Assembly: GCA_034002405.1 (NCBI GenBank)
Contig: JAVFAS010000020.1
Coordinates: 1 to 48,699 of the forward strand
Length of the DNA stretch: 48,699 nucleotides
Direction of reading: 5' to 3'
DNA from: SZUA-365 sp034002405
GTDB lineage: Bacteria > Bacteroidota > Ignavibacteria > SZUA-365
This document shows positions 18,037-27,053 of the stretch, piece after piece (position 1 is the first letter of the stretch; every line of letters begins with the position of its first letter). The notes under the pieces are model-generated. The model was not told the origin of the DNA. It was given only the letters and a program-made list of their open reading frames with translations, and did not search any database. A program made the translations under genes and the position numbers.

Positions 18037-19463
18037 CGATGAAGCACCGGGTCCGATGGAAGCTGACCGGCGTCCTGCTGTTGTTGCTGGTTGCGCCACC
18101 GCGGGAGCTCACCGCGCAGGACTCCCTCGCTGGAGGCGCGGAACCCATCCGTTGGCCTGATCGACCACGATTCGCGGAGGGCCGGGTTTCCGTGATGGTC
18201 GGGACGGCCCTGACGAAATATTTCGGGGAATTCTCCGGTCACGAAGTCGCGCCCGCCGCGACGGCGCGGCTCCATTACTCCCTGACACCGTTTCTGGACA
18301 TCGGGGGAGGTGTCGAGGTCGGACAGCTGCGGTACACTCGGCGGAACCGGCGTAATCTCGGACAAACCTATCCGTATCAATTCGGTGATGCACCACCCCT
18401 GGCTCGCGTCACCGACGCCACGGCGACGGAAGCCTGGGTGCGCCTGCATTTGTTTCCGTCACTGCGGTTCGACGCGTGGATCCTCGCCGGCATGGGATAC
18501 GCCTGGCTGCGACCGCAGGATTACCGCGAGGGACGCGTCGCGTTTCCCGGACCGGAAACCATCGCGGCGCTCAGTGTGCCGCTCGGGGCGGGACTGGCAT
18601 GGCATTTCAATGGCATGTGGTCGCTGCAGGCCGGCATGCACGCCCATCTCGTGATGAGCGGGGAAATCGATGCCTTCGACTCGGGCGATCTCGTGACACG
18701 GCAGCAGCGGGAACTGGGGCTGCCGGTCAATCCGGATCGTGAGAAAACAGCGAATGATACATGGTTATCCGCATTCGTGGGAATCACCTGCGCGCTGTTC
18801 GAGGATCACGACCGCGACGGTGATGGCCTGTCGAATCAGGAGGAGCAGGAACTGAATCTCAATCCCGATGATGCGGACACCGACGGCGACGGTCTCGACG
18901 ATCACGCGGAGGTCCGTGTGCATGGGACCGACCCGCTGTACTGGGACAGCGATCGCGACGTGCTCAGCGATTGGGTCGAAGTCACGCGGTACGGAACCGA
19001 TCCGACCAACGCGGACACGGACGGAGATGGACTGACCGACAGCTTCGAACTGCTGGACTATCTGACCGACCCGCTTTCCGCCGATACGGAAGGCGACGGC
19101 TTGGTCGATGGGGAGGAAAAGCGGCTCGGCTGCCATCCGAAAAAGGTGGACACCGACGGCGACGGGCTGTACGATGGCGACGAGGTCAGCATCCATCGAA
19201 CGAATCCCGTGCTCCCCGACTCGGATGGGGAGGGGATCAACGACGCCGACGAAGTCCGGCAGTATCGCACGGATCCGAACCGGGCCGATACCGACCGCGA
19301 CGGCTTGACCGATTATGAGGAAATCCGCCTGCATCACACCGATCCGCTGACCCCCGACACCGACGGCGACGGACGCAGCGATTACGAGGAACTCCGCCGT
19401 GATGGGAGCGACCCCTTGCGCGCGAAGACGACGGAGCCCTCAGCGATTCCACGAACCCCGTGA
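18033..19463 (+). CDS. Outer-membrane-barrel-like protein with nine TSP3 repeats, no OmpA domain
   Basis: 476 residues from ATG at 18033, overlapping the previous stop by 4 bp. A signal peptide ends near LTAQ. The N-terminal barrel-like domain to about residue 255 is paralogous to that of the preceding gene (GEFSGHE... and HFNGMWSLQ...GEIDAFD match GEFQGGF... and FHLNGDLDAFD). Nine TSP3 repeats follow (258 to about 466), and then the protein ends. It lacks the OmpA wall anchor, so its repeats would be free in the periplasm or bind another partner. One repeat is broken by LGCHPKK, which contains a lone Cys. Its stop overlaps the GTG of the histidine kinase gene, so all three proteins are probably made from one message. 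Confidence 0.85.
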   Translation: MTMKHRVRWKLTGVLLLLLVAPPRELTAQDSLAGGAEPIRWPDRPRFAEGRVSVMVGTALTKYFGEFSGHEVAPAATARLHYSLTPFLDIGGGVEVGQLRYTRRNRRNLGQTYPYQFGDAPPLARVTDATATEAWVRLHLFPSLRFDAWILAGMGYAWLRPQDYREGRVAFPGPETIAALSVPLGAGLAWHFNGMWSLQAGMHAHLVMSGEIDAFDSGDLVTRQQRELGLPVNPDREKTANDTWLSAFVGITCALFEDHDRDGDGLSNQEEQELNLNPDDADTDGDGLDDHAEVRVHGTDPLYWDSDRDVLSDWVEVTRYGTDPTNADTDGDGLTDSFELLDYLTDPLSADTEGDGLVDGEEKRLGCHPKKVDTDGDGLYDGDEVSIHRTNPVLPDSDGEGINDADEVRQYRTDPNRADTDRDGLTDYEEIRLHHTDPLTPDTDGDGRSDYEELRRDGSDPLRAKTTEPSAIPRTP

Positions 19464-21769
19464 GGCACCCCGTGCGCATGAGAGTACTTCTTTCGTTCCT
19501 TGTCCTGCTGGGAATCCTGCCGCTGGATCTCCATCTTCCGCGGGCCTGTGCCCAGGGTGACGACGCGGCCGCACGCCTCGAATCGGTGCTCCGCAACCGT
19601 GAGTCCCGCGGCATTCGGGATTCGGTCAACGTCCGTGTGATGGTGGATCTCGCGCAGGAGTTTCGCCGCAGCAATCCCGAGCGCTCGCTCACACTGTCGC
19701 AACAGGCCGAGGATCTTGCCCGGAGAATCGGCGACACGCCCGGTCTCGCGCAAGCCTTCACCAGTTCGGGCATTACCTACGCCCAGCAGGGGGCCTGGGT
19801 ACGGGCGCTGAATTATTTTCTCAAGGCGCTGCGTCTCAAGGAAGAAGCCGGCGACCAGCAGGGCATGGCCGGACTGCTGTCGAATATCGGCGTCGTGCAC
19901 GGTCGCCTCAATGACGAGGAGCGCGCGCTGCTGTATCATCAACGCGCCGTGCGGTATTTCCAGCTTTCCCAGGATGAGCAGGGACTGGCCTATACCTACA
20001 ACAACATCGGCGTGATCTACATGGACAAGGGTCAATACGACAAGGCCCTTGACAATCTTCACGCCGCCCTCGAATTGAAGAAGAAACTCCGCGACACCCC
20101 CGGACTGGCGAGCACGTATCTCAACATCGGCATCACGTACTTCATGCAGAATATCAATGCGCGGGCGTTGGAAAACTATCAGCAGTCGGCGTCGCTCTAC
20201 GAGTCGATCGGGGACAAGCACGGACTCGCCGAAGCGATGCAGCGTATCGCCACGCTGTATCTCCGGCAGCAGGAGCCGGTCCGCGCGTTCGACGTCGCAT
20301 CCCGCGCGCTCCAGCTCTCGCGTGAGACAAATTCCCGCGCGGTCGAGCGCAATCTGCTCAAGGTCTGCGCCGATGCGCGCGCGGCCATGGGCGATGCCTC
20401 CGCCGCGCTCGAGTATTACCGTCACTTCACCGCGCTCAAGGATTCGCTGTTCAACGAAGAGAGCGCCAAGCGCATCAACGAGATGACCGCCAACTACGAA
20501 CTCGCGCAACGCGAGCGCAGCGAGCGCGAGAACGAGCTGCTCAAGAAGGACCGGCGCATCAACGAAATGGAACTCGAGCGGCGCGCGATCCAGTTGCGAC
20601 AGCAGGAACAGGACATCGAGCTCCTGAATCGAAACCGGGAAATCAACGAGCTGCGGCTCGCCGAGAAGGAGGCGGTGTTGACCTCGCAACGCCTTACGGC
20701 CGCCGAGCAGGACGCGAAGATCACGCTGCTGAACAAGGATCGGGAACTGCTCGAACGCGGTCGTGCCCTGCAGGAGGCGGAACTGGAAAAGGAGGCATCG
20801 CTCCGAAATCTGTTGCTCGTCAGTTCGGTGCTCCTCGCGGTGATTCTCCTGCTCTTGGCGAATCGCTACCGGCTCAAGAAGCGCAGCGCCGCGGTGTTCG
20901 AGCAGAAGAATCGTGAACTCGAAACCGCGAATACCGCGATACGCCGGCACGAAGCGCGGTTGCAGGCGCAGGCCGACGAGATCGCCCACGCGAACACGGA
21001 ACTCCGACGGCAGAACGCCCTGCTCGAGCAGCTCAACACCGAGAAAAACGAACTGATGGGTATTCTCTCGCACGACCTGCGCAATCCGCTCAGTGCCATC
21101 CGCATGCTCGCCGAATCGATCGGCGAGGAGGGGCGCAGCGCGGAATATATCCGCCGGAAGGCCGGACAGGTGGCCGATACCGCCGACAACGTGCTGATGC
21201 TCGCGAAGAATCTGCTCGATATTAACCGACTCGAGGCAGGGCGCATGCAACTCGACGCGGATCCGGTGCCCGTCATGCCCATCGTGTCGCATGCCGTGGA
21301 TGCACATCGCACCTGGGCGGCGACCAAGCATATCACCGTGACGGTGGATCTCCCCACCGATGAACCCGTGGCGATCGGTGACGACGCGGCCATCCGCCAG
21401 ATCCTCGACAATCTTCTTTCCAATGCCGTGAAATATTCGCCGAGCGGACGCGAGGTACGTGTCTCGTTGCGCTCCGCGTCCGATATGGTCCGTCTCGTGG
21501 TCGAGGACGACGGGCCGGGATTCAGCGCCGAGGACATGACGCGTCTCTACCAGAAATTCTCGCGTCTTTCGGCGCAGCCCACTGCCGGTGAACCGTCGAC
21601 CGGGCTCGGGTTGTCGATCACGTACAAGCTCGTCGAGACCATGGGCGGGCGCATTCATTGCGAAAGCGAGGCGGGAAAGGGCGCGCGTTTCGTGGTCGAG
21701 CTCCCCGCGAAAAAATCCCCGCACATCGATGAATCCTCTTCCGTGCTGCCGCATCCTACGGTTCAGTGA
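19460..21769 (+). CDS. TPR-containing membrane sensor histidine kinase
   Basis: 769 residues from GTG at 19460, overlapping the previous stop (GTGA). ATG at 19478 is an alternative that keeps the signal peptide (LLSFLVLLGILPL...RACAQ). Periplasmic TPR repeats (about 40-330) are followed by a charged coiled coil, one transmembrane helix (about 451-470), a second coiled coil, HisKA with H538 in SHDLRNP, and HATPase_c with Asn655 (N-box), DDGPGF and STGLGLSI. This TPR-kinase layout is common in Bacteroidota. No response regulator is adjacent. Being third in a translationally coupled unit with two outer-membrane TSP3 proteins suggests it senses their state or periplasmic calcium or strain; that is inference. 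Confidence 0.92.
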   Translation: MRHPVRMRVLLSFLVLLGILPLDLHLPRACAQGDDAAARLESVLRNRESRGIRDSVNVRVMVDLAQEFRRSNPERSLTLSQQAEDLARRIGDTPGLAQAFTSSGITYAQQGAWVRALNYFLKALRLKEEAGDQQGMAGLLSNIGVVHGRLNDEERALLYHQRAVRYFQLSQDEQGLAYTYNNIGVIYMDKGQYDKALDNLHAALELKKKLRDTPGLASTYLNIGITYFMQNINARALENYQQSASLYESIGDKHGLAEAMQRIATLYLRQQEPVRAFDVASRALQLSRETNSRAVERNLLKVCADARAAMGDASAALEYYRHFTALKDSLFNEESAKRINEMTANYELAQRERSERENELLKKDRRINEMELERRAIQLRQQEQDIELLNRNREINELRLAEKEAVLTSQRLTAAEQDAKITLLNKDRELLERGRALQEAELEKEASLRNLLLVSSVLLAVILLLLANRYRLKKRSAAVFEQKNRELETANTAIRRHEARLQAQADEIAHANTELRRQNALLEQLNTEKNELMGILSHDLRNPLSAIRMLAESIGEEGRSAEYIRRKAGQVADTADNVLMLAKNLLDINRLEAGRMQLDADPVPVMPIVSHAVDAHRTWAATKHITVTVDLPTDEPVAIGDDAAIRQILDNLLSNAVKYSPSGREVRVSLRSASDMVRLVVEDDGPGFSAEDMTRLYQKFSRLSAQPTAGEPSTGLGLSITYKLVETMGGRIHCESEAGKGARFVVELPAKKSPHIDESSSVLPHPTVQ

Positions 21770-21811
21770 CAATGAACGTGTACTCGACACTCAATCAAGG
21801 ATAGACGCATC

Positions 21812-22189
21812 ATGGAACATTTGACCAAGGCCACCTTTCTCTCGAAGGTCTTCGATTACGAAAACAAGCAGGAGTGGGAGTTTCTCGGTACACGTCCCTG
21901 CATCATCGATTTTTACGCCGACTGGTGTGCCCCCTGCCGCATGGTTGCCCCGATTCTCGAGGAATTGGCGACGGAGTACGAGGGGCAGATTGATATCTAC
22001 AAGATCGACACCGAAGCCGAGCAGGAATTGGCCGCCGTGTTCGGCATCCGCTCCATTCCGTCGATTCTGTTTGTCCCGATGAGCGACCGTCCGCAGATGG
22101 CGGCGGGCGCGCTGCCGAAGGAATCCTTCGTCCAGGCGATCAACGAGATCCTTCTTCCCGAACGCGTCACACAGGACGCGACGGAATAA
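21812..22189 (+). CDS. Thioredoxin
   Basis: 125 residues with the active site W-C39-AP-C42 in the motif DFYADWCAPCRM and the conserved cis-Pro in SIPSILF. There is no signal peptide, so it acts in the cytoplasm as a general disulfide reductase. The N-terminal stretch before the thioredoxin fold is about ten residues longer than in E. coli TrxA. The start is ATG at 21812 with AAGGA 12 bases upstream. It begins 42 bp after the kinase gene and ends before a strong hairpin, so it may be the last gene of that transcript. Confidence 0.93.
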   Translation: MEHLTKATFLSKVFDYENKQEWEFLGTRPCIIDFYADWCAPCRMVAPILEELATEYEGQIDIYKIDTEAEQELAAVFGIRSIPSILFVPMSDRPQMAAGALPKESFVQAINEILLPERVTQDATE

Positions 22190-22248
22190 CCGCTCTCCGG
22201 AGCACGAATATATTCGGTCTGCAACTCCTGCAGGATTGAATAGTGGTG

Positions 22249-22290
22249 ACGGGAATCCCGGTCCTCGGACCGGGATTCCCGTTTCTGGTC
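22249..22290 (+). terminator. Terminator after thioredoxin gene
   Basis: A 16-bp stem, ACGGGAATCCCGGTCC (22249-22264) with GGACCGGGATTCCCGT (22267-22282), then TTCTGGT. The stem is very strong but the T tract is short. Confidence 0.75.
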
Positions 22291-22301
22291 CATGACGCTG
22301 C

Positions 22302-22330
22302 TTGACAATGACGCGGCGAACCCGTAACAT
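22302..22330 (+). promoter_or_regulatory. Promoter of GAF-GGDEF gene
   Basis: TTGACA (22302-22307), 17 bp, TAACAT (22325-22330): near-consensus sigma-70 spacing. The start codon is 135 bp downstream, leaving a GC-rich 5' leader of about 125 nt. Confidence 0.55.
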
Positions 22331-22465
22331 GCCACCGTACTCCACATCCGTATCGCCAATCCCGACGCGCCGCGTGCGCCGCGGTCCCACGTGCGCCGCC
22401 GTCGCCGATTCCGACACCACGATCCAGTTCCATACAGCATCGGCTCACAGGTACGGAGGTGTGTC

Positions 22466-23515
22466 ATGAAGAATTCGCAGTCCGTCCACTGCATCGAGTT
22501 CCTCGAGGAACTCGTGCGCCTGCTCGCGACCCACCGGCATTACGAACGGGTGTTCCATTTCGTCGTTGACCGTCTGACGCGCCTCTATCATTGCCGCGCC
22601 TGCGCGATCGTCCTGATCGACAGCGTGAGCGAGTACCTGAGCATCGAGAACTGCAGCGGGCTTTCCCGGACGTTCTGCAAAAGCTTCCGGCAACAGGCGG
22701 CGACCGGCTCCATCGGGGAACTCCTCTGGACGGGTCGTCCCATCCTCATCGCGGATGCCGAACTGCTGCCCGAGATCGCGCACAGCGTGCAGCTCGAGCA
22801 GCCCTTCGCATCCTGTCTCTGCGTGCAGATCAGCGTCCATCATCAGACCATCGGGTATCTGTATGCCGACAGCGAGCGGCGGGACGCGTTCCAGGATGAG
22901 GACATCCCGGTGTTCGACACGTTCGCGCGCATCGCGGCGCTCGCGTATTACCAGAACAGGTTGTACGAGGACAATCTGCGTCTCGACCGCATCGATCGGG
23001 AAACCGGCTTGCAGCGCTATTCCTACTTTTCCGAGAACCTCTGCCAGAATGTGGTTCGCGCGGGCGCGGCGCGGGAATCGCTCGGTCTGGTGTTGATGGA
23101 TATCGATAACTACAAACGGATCTCCAACACCTACGGCGTCGCCGCACGCGTGGCGTTCCTGCGCGAATTCGGTGGACTGATCCTGAAAAATCTCCGCTCC
23201 TTCGATAGCGCCTGCCGCTACGGCCCGGATGAGGTCATGATCCTGCTTCCGAAAACCACGGTGGATGACGTCGCGCGGTTCGCCCTGGAGGTCTGCACGA
23301 CCATTCATGACCACACGTTTACCGAACATGATATCACCACCAGTGTCAGCTGCGGTGTCGCCGTGTATCCCGCCGATGGATCCGATGCGGAGGCGTTGAT
23401 CCTGTCCGCCAAACACGCCGTGTTCGAGGCGCAACGCGCCGGCCGCAACAAGGTCTTCCGTCGGGATACGGCGATCGGGAGTCCCCGCGATGCTTCGGAG
23501 CAGCCCGCGGCGTGA
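22466..23515 (+). CDS. GAF-domain protein with degenerate GGDEF domain
   Basis: 349 residues from ATG at 22466, with GGAGGT six bases upstream; earlier in-frame codons lack a ribosome site. A GAF sensor domain occupies about 15-170. A GGDEF domain follows, with LVLMDIDNYKRISNTYG and VSCGVAVYPADG conserved. The signature reads GPDEV (253-257) instead of GGDEF, so diguanylate cyclase activity is doubtful. The inhibitory-site motif RxxD (RSFD) is kept exactly five residues before it. It may therefore bind c-di-GMP, or be a weak cyclase. No signal peptide is visible, so it is cytoplasmic. It has its own promoter and lies upstream of the yceI-like gene. Confidence 0.85.
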   Translation: MKNSQSVHCIEFLEELVRLLATHRHYERVFHFVVDRLTRLYHCRACAIVLIDSVSEYLSIENCSGLSRTFCKSFRQQAATGSIGELLWTGRPILIADAELLPEIAHSVQLEQPFASCLCVQISVHHQTIGYLYADSERRDAFQDEDIPVFDTFARIAALAYYQNRLYEDNLRLDRIDRETGLQRYSYFSENLCQNVVRAGAARESLGLVLMDIDNYKRISNTYGVAARVAFLREFGGLILKNLRSFDSACRYGPDEVMILLPKTTVDDVARFALEVCTTIHDHTFTEHDITTSVSCGVAVYPADGSDAEALILSAKHAVFEAQRAGRNKVFRRDTAIGSPRDASEQPAA

Positions 23516-23657
23516 CCCCACGCACCGGCTCCGGAAAAATCGTCCCCCGGCACTCCCGCGCGGGAACGCATCACGCCCGTGCATGTGTTGAGTTATTGCT
23601 TCGAATTTAAAACAAAATCGAAACACCCTCTCTCTCACATGTTCAGGAGTCTCCGTG

Positions 23658-24245
23658 ATGAAGACATTTTCCCTGTTTCTGCTTCTTGCGTTCGGTTTCG
23701 TGTTTCCCGCGGCCGCCCAGACAACGTGGACCTTCGACAAGTCGCACACGACCATCGGCTTCGAGGTGACCCATCTCGTGATCACGACCGTGGACGGGAA
23801 GTTCAAGGAATTCGACGGCACGGTCACCACGAAGGGCGATTCCTTCGACGACGCGCGCATCGAGTTCACCGCGGACGTCGCGAGCATCGACACCGAAAAC
23901 GAGAAACGCGACCAGCATCTGAAATCGGATGATTTCTTCAACGCCGGGAAGTACCCGAAGCTCATCTTCAAGAGCACGTCGATGAAGAAGACGGGGAACA
24001 ACACCTACAAGCTCACCGGTGACCTGACCATTCGCGACAAGACGAAGCGCGTGACGCTCGACGTTACCTACAACGGCACGACCAAGGATCCCTGGGGAAA
24101 CACCAAGGCGGGATTCAAACTGCGCGGAACGATCAATCGATTCGACTACGATTTGAAGTGGAATACCATGACCGAAGCCGGCGGCGCGGTCGTCGGCAAG
24201 AGCGTCGATTTCAACATCAATATCCAGCTCGTCAAGAAAAGCTGA
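23658..24245 (+). CDS. YceI-family periplasmic protein
   Basis: 195 residues. The signal peptide ends at AAAQ (residue 21). The YceI fold is recognisable from WTFDKSHTTIGFEVTHL, FDDARIEFTADVASIDTENEKRDQHLKSDDFF and LTGDLTIRDKTKRV. The family is a lipocalin-like barrel that binds polyisoprenoids or similar lipids in the periplasm. The start is ATG at 23658, with AGGAG eight bases upstream (the GTG immediately before it is less likely). The upstream 140 bp are A/T-rich near 23590-23630, consistent with a separate promoter, though no motif is clean. A terminator follows. Confidence 0.93.
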   Translation: MKTFSLFLLLAFGFVFPAAAQTTWTFDKSHTTIGFEVTHLVITTVDGKFKEFDGTVTTKGDSFDDARIEFTADVASIDTENEKRDQHLKSDDFFNAGKYPKLIFKSTSMKKTGNNTYKLTGDLTIRDKTKRVTLDVTYNGTTKDPWGNTKAGFKLRGTINRFDYDLKWNTMTEAGGAVVGKSVDFNINIQLVKKS

Positions 24246-24287
24246 CCCATCTCCCGCGGAGAACACCACTCCCGGTGATACACGACG

Positions 24288-24316
24288 CGAGGGCCCCGTG
24301 GGGCCCTCGTTTCGTT
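24288..24316 (+). terminator. Terminator after yceI-like gene
   Basis: CGAGGGCCC (24288-24296), loop CGTG, GGGCCCTCG (24301-24309), then TTTCGTTTC. It lies between convergent genes and may also slow transcripts from the minus-strand respiratory operon. Confidence 0.8.
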
Positions 24317-24338
24317 TCATGCCGTGGCATTCCATGGT

Positions 24339-25085
24339 TCAATCGCCGCAGCAGCCACCCGGCGTGACGGTCCGCATCTCCATCGCGGGTTTCGGCGCGC
24401 TTCCCTTTTTCTTCATCATGTCCATGTCGGGACTGAGGAAGGGGATGCCGAGCGAGAGCCCGCGAAGAATGAACAGCAGGCCGAGTACGACAACGCCGAT
24501 CGGGATGAGCCGGGTGATCTTGCGCCGCACTTCCCCGGTGATCATTCCACCGGCGTACGAGGCCGCGAACATAAGCGGGAAGGTCCCCAGTCCGAAGAGC
24601 GCCATGTACGCCGCCGCGCCGAGGGGCGTGCCCATGCTCAACGAGCCCGCGAGCGCCATGTACACAAGGCCGCAGGGGAGGAAGCCGTTGAGAATGCCGA
24701 TCGAGAACAGCGACGCGGTCGAGCCGTTGCCAAGCAGGCGACCGAGGTGTTTCTTGACGAATCCGCTCACCCGGTCGTACCCGCCCACGGGGAGAATGCG
24801 ACGGAGGAACGTGCCCGGGAGCAGGACGCTCAGCACCATCAGCGACCCGGCGATGATGCCGAGCCATTGCTGATAGCCCGCCAGGGCGATGCTCTGTCCG
24901 ATCAATCCGATGATCGCGCCCATGAATGCGTAGGTCACCGCACGACCGAGATTGTAGAGGATGCGGCCGAGCACGTAGCGCCATCGATCGTGTGACGAAC
25001 CGGGGAGGACAAGGACGATCGGACCGCACATGCCGAGGCAGTGCAGGCTTCCCGCCAGGCCGATGACAAACGCGGACCAGATCAT
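24339..25085 (-). CDS. TauE/SafE-family membrane protein of the cbb3 cluster
   Basis: 248 residues, about six transmembrane helices, with the family motif GLAGSLHCLGMCGPIVL near the N terminus and GFLPCGLVY in the second half. This family is common at the end of cco clusters and is thought to help copper or cytochrome c oxidase maturation. The tail ends KKKGS...GGCCGD, with two adjacent cysteines that could bind metal. The start is ATG at 25085, overlapping the ccoH stop (ATGA); the longer frame to 25154 is an overlap with ccoH. It is the last gene of the long respiratory block. Confidence 0.85.
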   Translation of the reverse strand: MIWSAFVIGLAGSLHCLGMCGPIVLVLPGSSHDRWRYVLGRILYNLGRAVTYAFMGAIIGLIGQSIALAGYQQWLGIIAGSLMVLSVLLPGTFLRRILPVGGYDRVSGFVKKHLGRLLGNGSTASLFSIGILNGFLPCGLVYMALAGSLSMGTPLGAAAYMALFGLGTFPLMFAASYAGGMITGEVRRKITRLIPIGVVVLGLLFILRGLSLGIPFLSPDMDMMKKKGSAPKPAMEMRTVTPGGCCGD

Positions 25086-25567
25086 TCGAGGTACATCCGT
25101 TGTTCGAGGGTGTAGTCCTTTCCCTCCTCGCTCCACTTCAATTTGGCGATCCACTGTCCGGGACGCAGCGCGCTGACCGAAATGTACTGCCGCCCTTGTG
25201 CGTCAAGGGCGAGCGCATGGCGCGTGTCACCGGTGGCGTCGGAGATGCGGTAGAAATGCAGTTCGCCGCTGATCCCGTCATAGCGCGGTCGGGCGGGAAA
25301 GACGAGATTGCATACCTTTGCCGCGCGGTCGAGTTCGAGCACCGGTTTTTCCGCCAGCGCGAGGGTGCGCGACCGCGCGTCGATCTCGGATTGGTATCCG
25401 CGATCTTTTTCGTAGTAATTCTTCGTGACCAGGTGGTAATCCTGCTGGCTGACGATCAGCACGACGGTGATCGTGACGACGAGAAACGCGACGATCACGA
25501 TGGTGATGCCGAGTGCCCACGGGTGGATGCCACGTTTCGGTGGCATCCCAGGTGTCTGTGTATTCAT
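25082..25567 (-). CDS. ccoH: FixH/CcoH cbb3 oxidase assembly protein
   Basis: 161 residues. A single N-terminal transmembrane helix (about 17-41) precedes a periplasmic FixH domain with the family hallmark NYYEKDRGYQSEID and a C-terminal RPGQWIAKLKW...YTLEQRMYL. CcoH is needed for stable assembly of cbb3 oxidase and works with CcoI and CcoG. It overlaps both neighbours by 4 bp (ATGA), so translation runs on from ccoG into the TauE/SafE gene. Confidence 0.9.
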   Translation of the reverse strand: MNTQTPGMPPKRGIHPWALGITIVIVAFLVVTITVVLIVSQQDYHLVTKNYYEKDRGYQSEIDARSRTLALAEKPVLELDRAAKVCNLVFPARPRYDGISGELHFYRISDATGDTRHALALDAQGRQYISVSALRPGQWIAKLKWSEEGKDYTLEQRMYLE

Positions 25568-26982
25568 TTGTTCGGCCCCATGAAGCCGGTTTCCACCGTC
25601 TCGATGAGACGGTCGCCGGAATAAATTCCGAGAAGAATGTCTGTTTTAAGTCCATCCAGGTGGTCGGCATCGATATCGATGAAGAACGCCGATTCGGCGA
25701 GCGCGCTGGCGCCGACCGAGAGCGCGCCACCACCAACCAGTTCCAGTGTTCCATCCGGTTCGAGCAATGCGATGCGGATCGGAAGGGGTTCACGCGTTTT
25801 GTTCACAATGCGGATCGTGAAGAGATTCCGGATCGTGCCGGCCGCCGGTTCGAGATACAGCGTGCCGGGGGCGCGGAGCACCGTGGTCTCGACATCGCTG
25901 CGCGAGGCGAAGAGAAATACCAGCACGGCGATGATCACCGTCAGGACGGCGGTGTAGGCAATGACCCGCGGGGTGAAGATTTTCTTGCTGCCCGACACGA
26001 TGGCGTTGGAGGAGGCGTAGCGAATCAGTCCGCGCGGGAAGCCCACCTTGTCCATCACACTGTCGCAGGCATCGATGCACGCGGTGCAGTTAATGCATTC
26101 GAGCTGTGTGCCGTTGCGGATATCGATGCCGGTGGGACACACCACCACACACTGGTGGCAGTCGATGCAGTCCCCGCCACTGCGCTGTTCGTCGCGGCGG
26201 AATTTCTGCCGCTGCTCGCCGCGCGTGAAATCATAGGAAATGACCACGCTGTTCTCATCGAGCAGCACGCCCTGCAGGCGTCCGTACGGACAAACCAGTA
26301 CGCAGACCTGCTCGCGGAACCAGGCAAACACGAAATAGAACGCGCCCGAAAACAGCACGATCGCGATGAATCCCGACAGATGCGCCGAGGGTGGTTCACT
26401 GATGATTTTCAGGAGCGCATCGGACCCGATGACGTAGGCAAGGAAGAGATTGCTGATGAAAAAGGAGATCCCGTAGAAAATCGCCTGTTTCGAAACCTTC
26501 TTCAGGATCTTTCCCGCCGTCCACGGTGCGGCATTGAGTGCGCGCTGCTGCTGGGCATCGCCCTCGATCAGGTATTCGATCCGGCGAAACACCAGTTCCA
26601 TGAAGATGGTCTGTGGACAGATCCACCCGCAGAAGATGCGGCCGTACACGGCGGTGAACAGGAAGATGAAGACCACGGCGGCGATCATCAGCAACACGAA
26701 GAGATGAAAATCCTGCGGCCAGAAGGTAATGCCGAATACGACGAACTTCCGCTCGAGCACATTGAGCAGCAGCAGCTGTTCGCCGTTGATCTTCACGAAG
26801 GGGGCAAGGACGAGAAAGCCGAGGAGGAAGATGCCGAGGATATTGCGCCATGTATAAAACCGACCGGAGGGTTTCTTCGGATAGATCCAGTTCCGTTTCC
26901 CTTCCTCGCTGACCGTGGCGATCCTGTCCCGGAATGTGACCTCCGCTTTCTCTTCGACCTCCGCGGGATCATGTGCTGACAT
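25564..26982 (-). CDS. ccoG: Cytochrome oxidase accessory protein CcoG (RdxA/FixG), polyferredoxin
   Basis: 472 residues from ATG at 26982 (AAAGG upstream). Five or six transmembrane helices, GRIFCGWICPQTIF, and two 4Fe-4S clusters (CIDCHQCVVVCP and CINCTACIDACD, about residues 270-305) are followed by a C-terminal Ig-like IG domain. CcoG reduces Cu(II) to Cu(I) for delivery to the cbb3 copper centre. It follows ccoP after a 71-bp gap that may hold an internal promoter, and it overlaps ccoH by 4 bp. Family length and motif order are complete. Confidence 0.95.
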   Translation of the reverse strand: MSAHDPAEVEEKAEVTFRDRIATVSEEGKRNWIYPKKPSGRFYTWRNILGIFLLGFLVLAPFVKINGEQLLLLNVLERKFVVFGITFWPQDFHLFVLLMIAAVVFIFLFTAVYGRIFCGWICPQTIFMELVFRRIEYLIEGDAQQQRALNAAPWTAGKILKKVSKQAIFYGISFFISNLFLAYVIGSDALLKIISEPPSAHLSGFIAIVLFSGAFYFVFAWFREQVCVLVCPYGRLQGVLLDENSVVISYDFTRGEQRQKFRRDEQRSGGDCIDCHQCVVVCPTGIDIRNGTQLECINCTACIDACDSVMDKVGFPRGLIRYASSNAIVSGSKKIFTPRVIAYTAVLTVIIAVLVFLFASRSDVETTVLRAPGTLYLEPAAGTIRNLFTIRIVNKTREPLPIRIALLEPDGTLELVGGGALSVGASALAESAFFIDIDADHLDGLKTDILLGIYSGDRLIETVETGFMGPNK

Positions 26983-27009
26983 GTCTGTGCCTTTCGATGT
27001 CCTTCAGTG

Positions 27010-27040
27010 AAAAAGTACCGCTTCGTGCCGTGAAATGAAA
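27010..27040 (-). promoter_or_regulatory. Possible internal promoter before ccoG
   Basis: On the minus strand, TTTC (27040-27037), 19 bp, TACTTTTT (27017-27010). It lies in the longest intergenic gap of the cco half (26983-27053). The -33 box differs from TTTG at one base. Confidence 0.35.
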
Positions 27041-27053
27041 CGAGCCGGTGCGG

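Noticed and set aside
19382..21790. Minus-strand 802-codon open frame over the histidine kinase
   Set aside because: Antisense shadow of a gene with intact H, N and G boxes.
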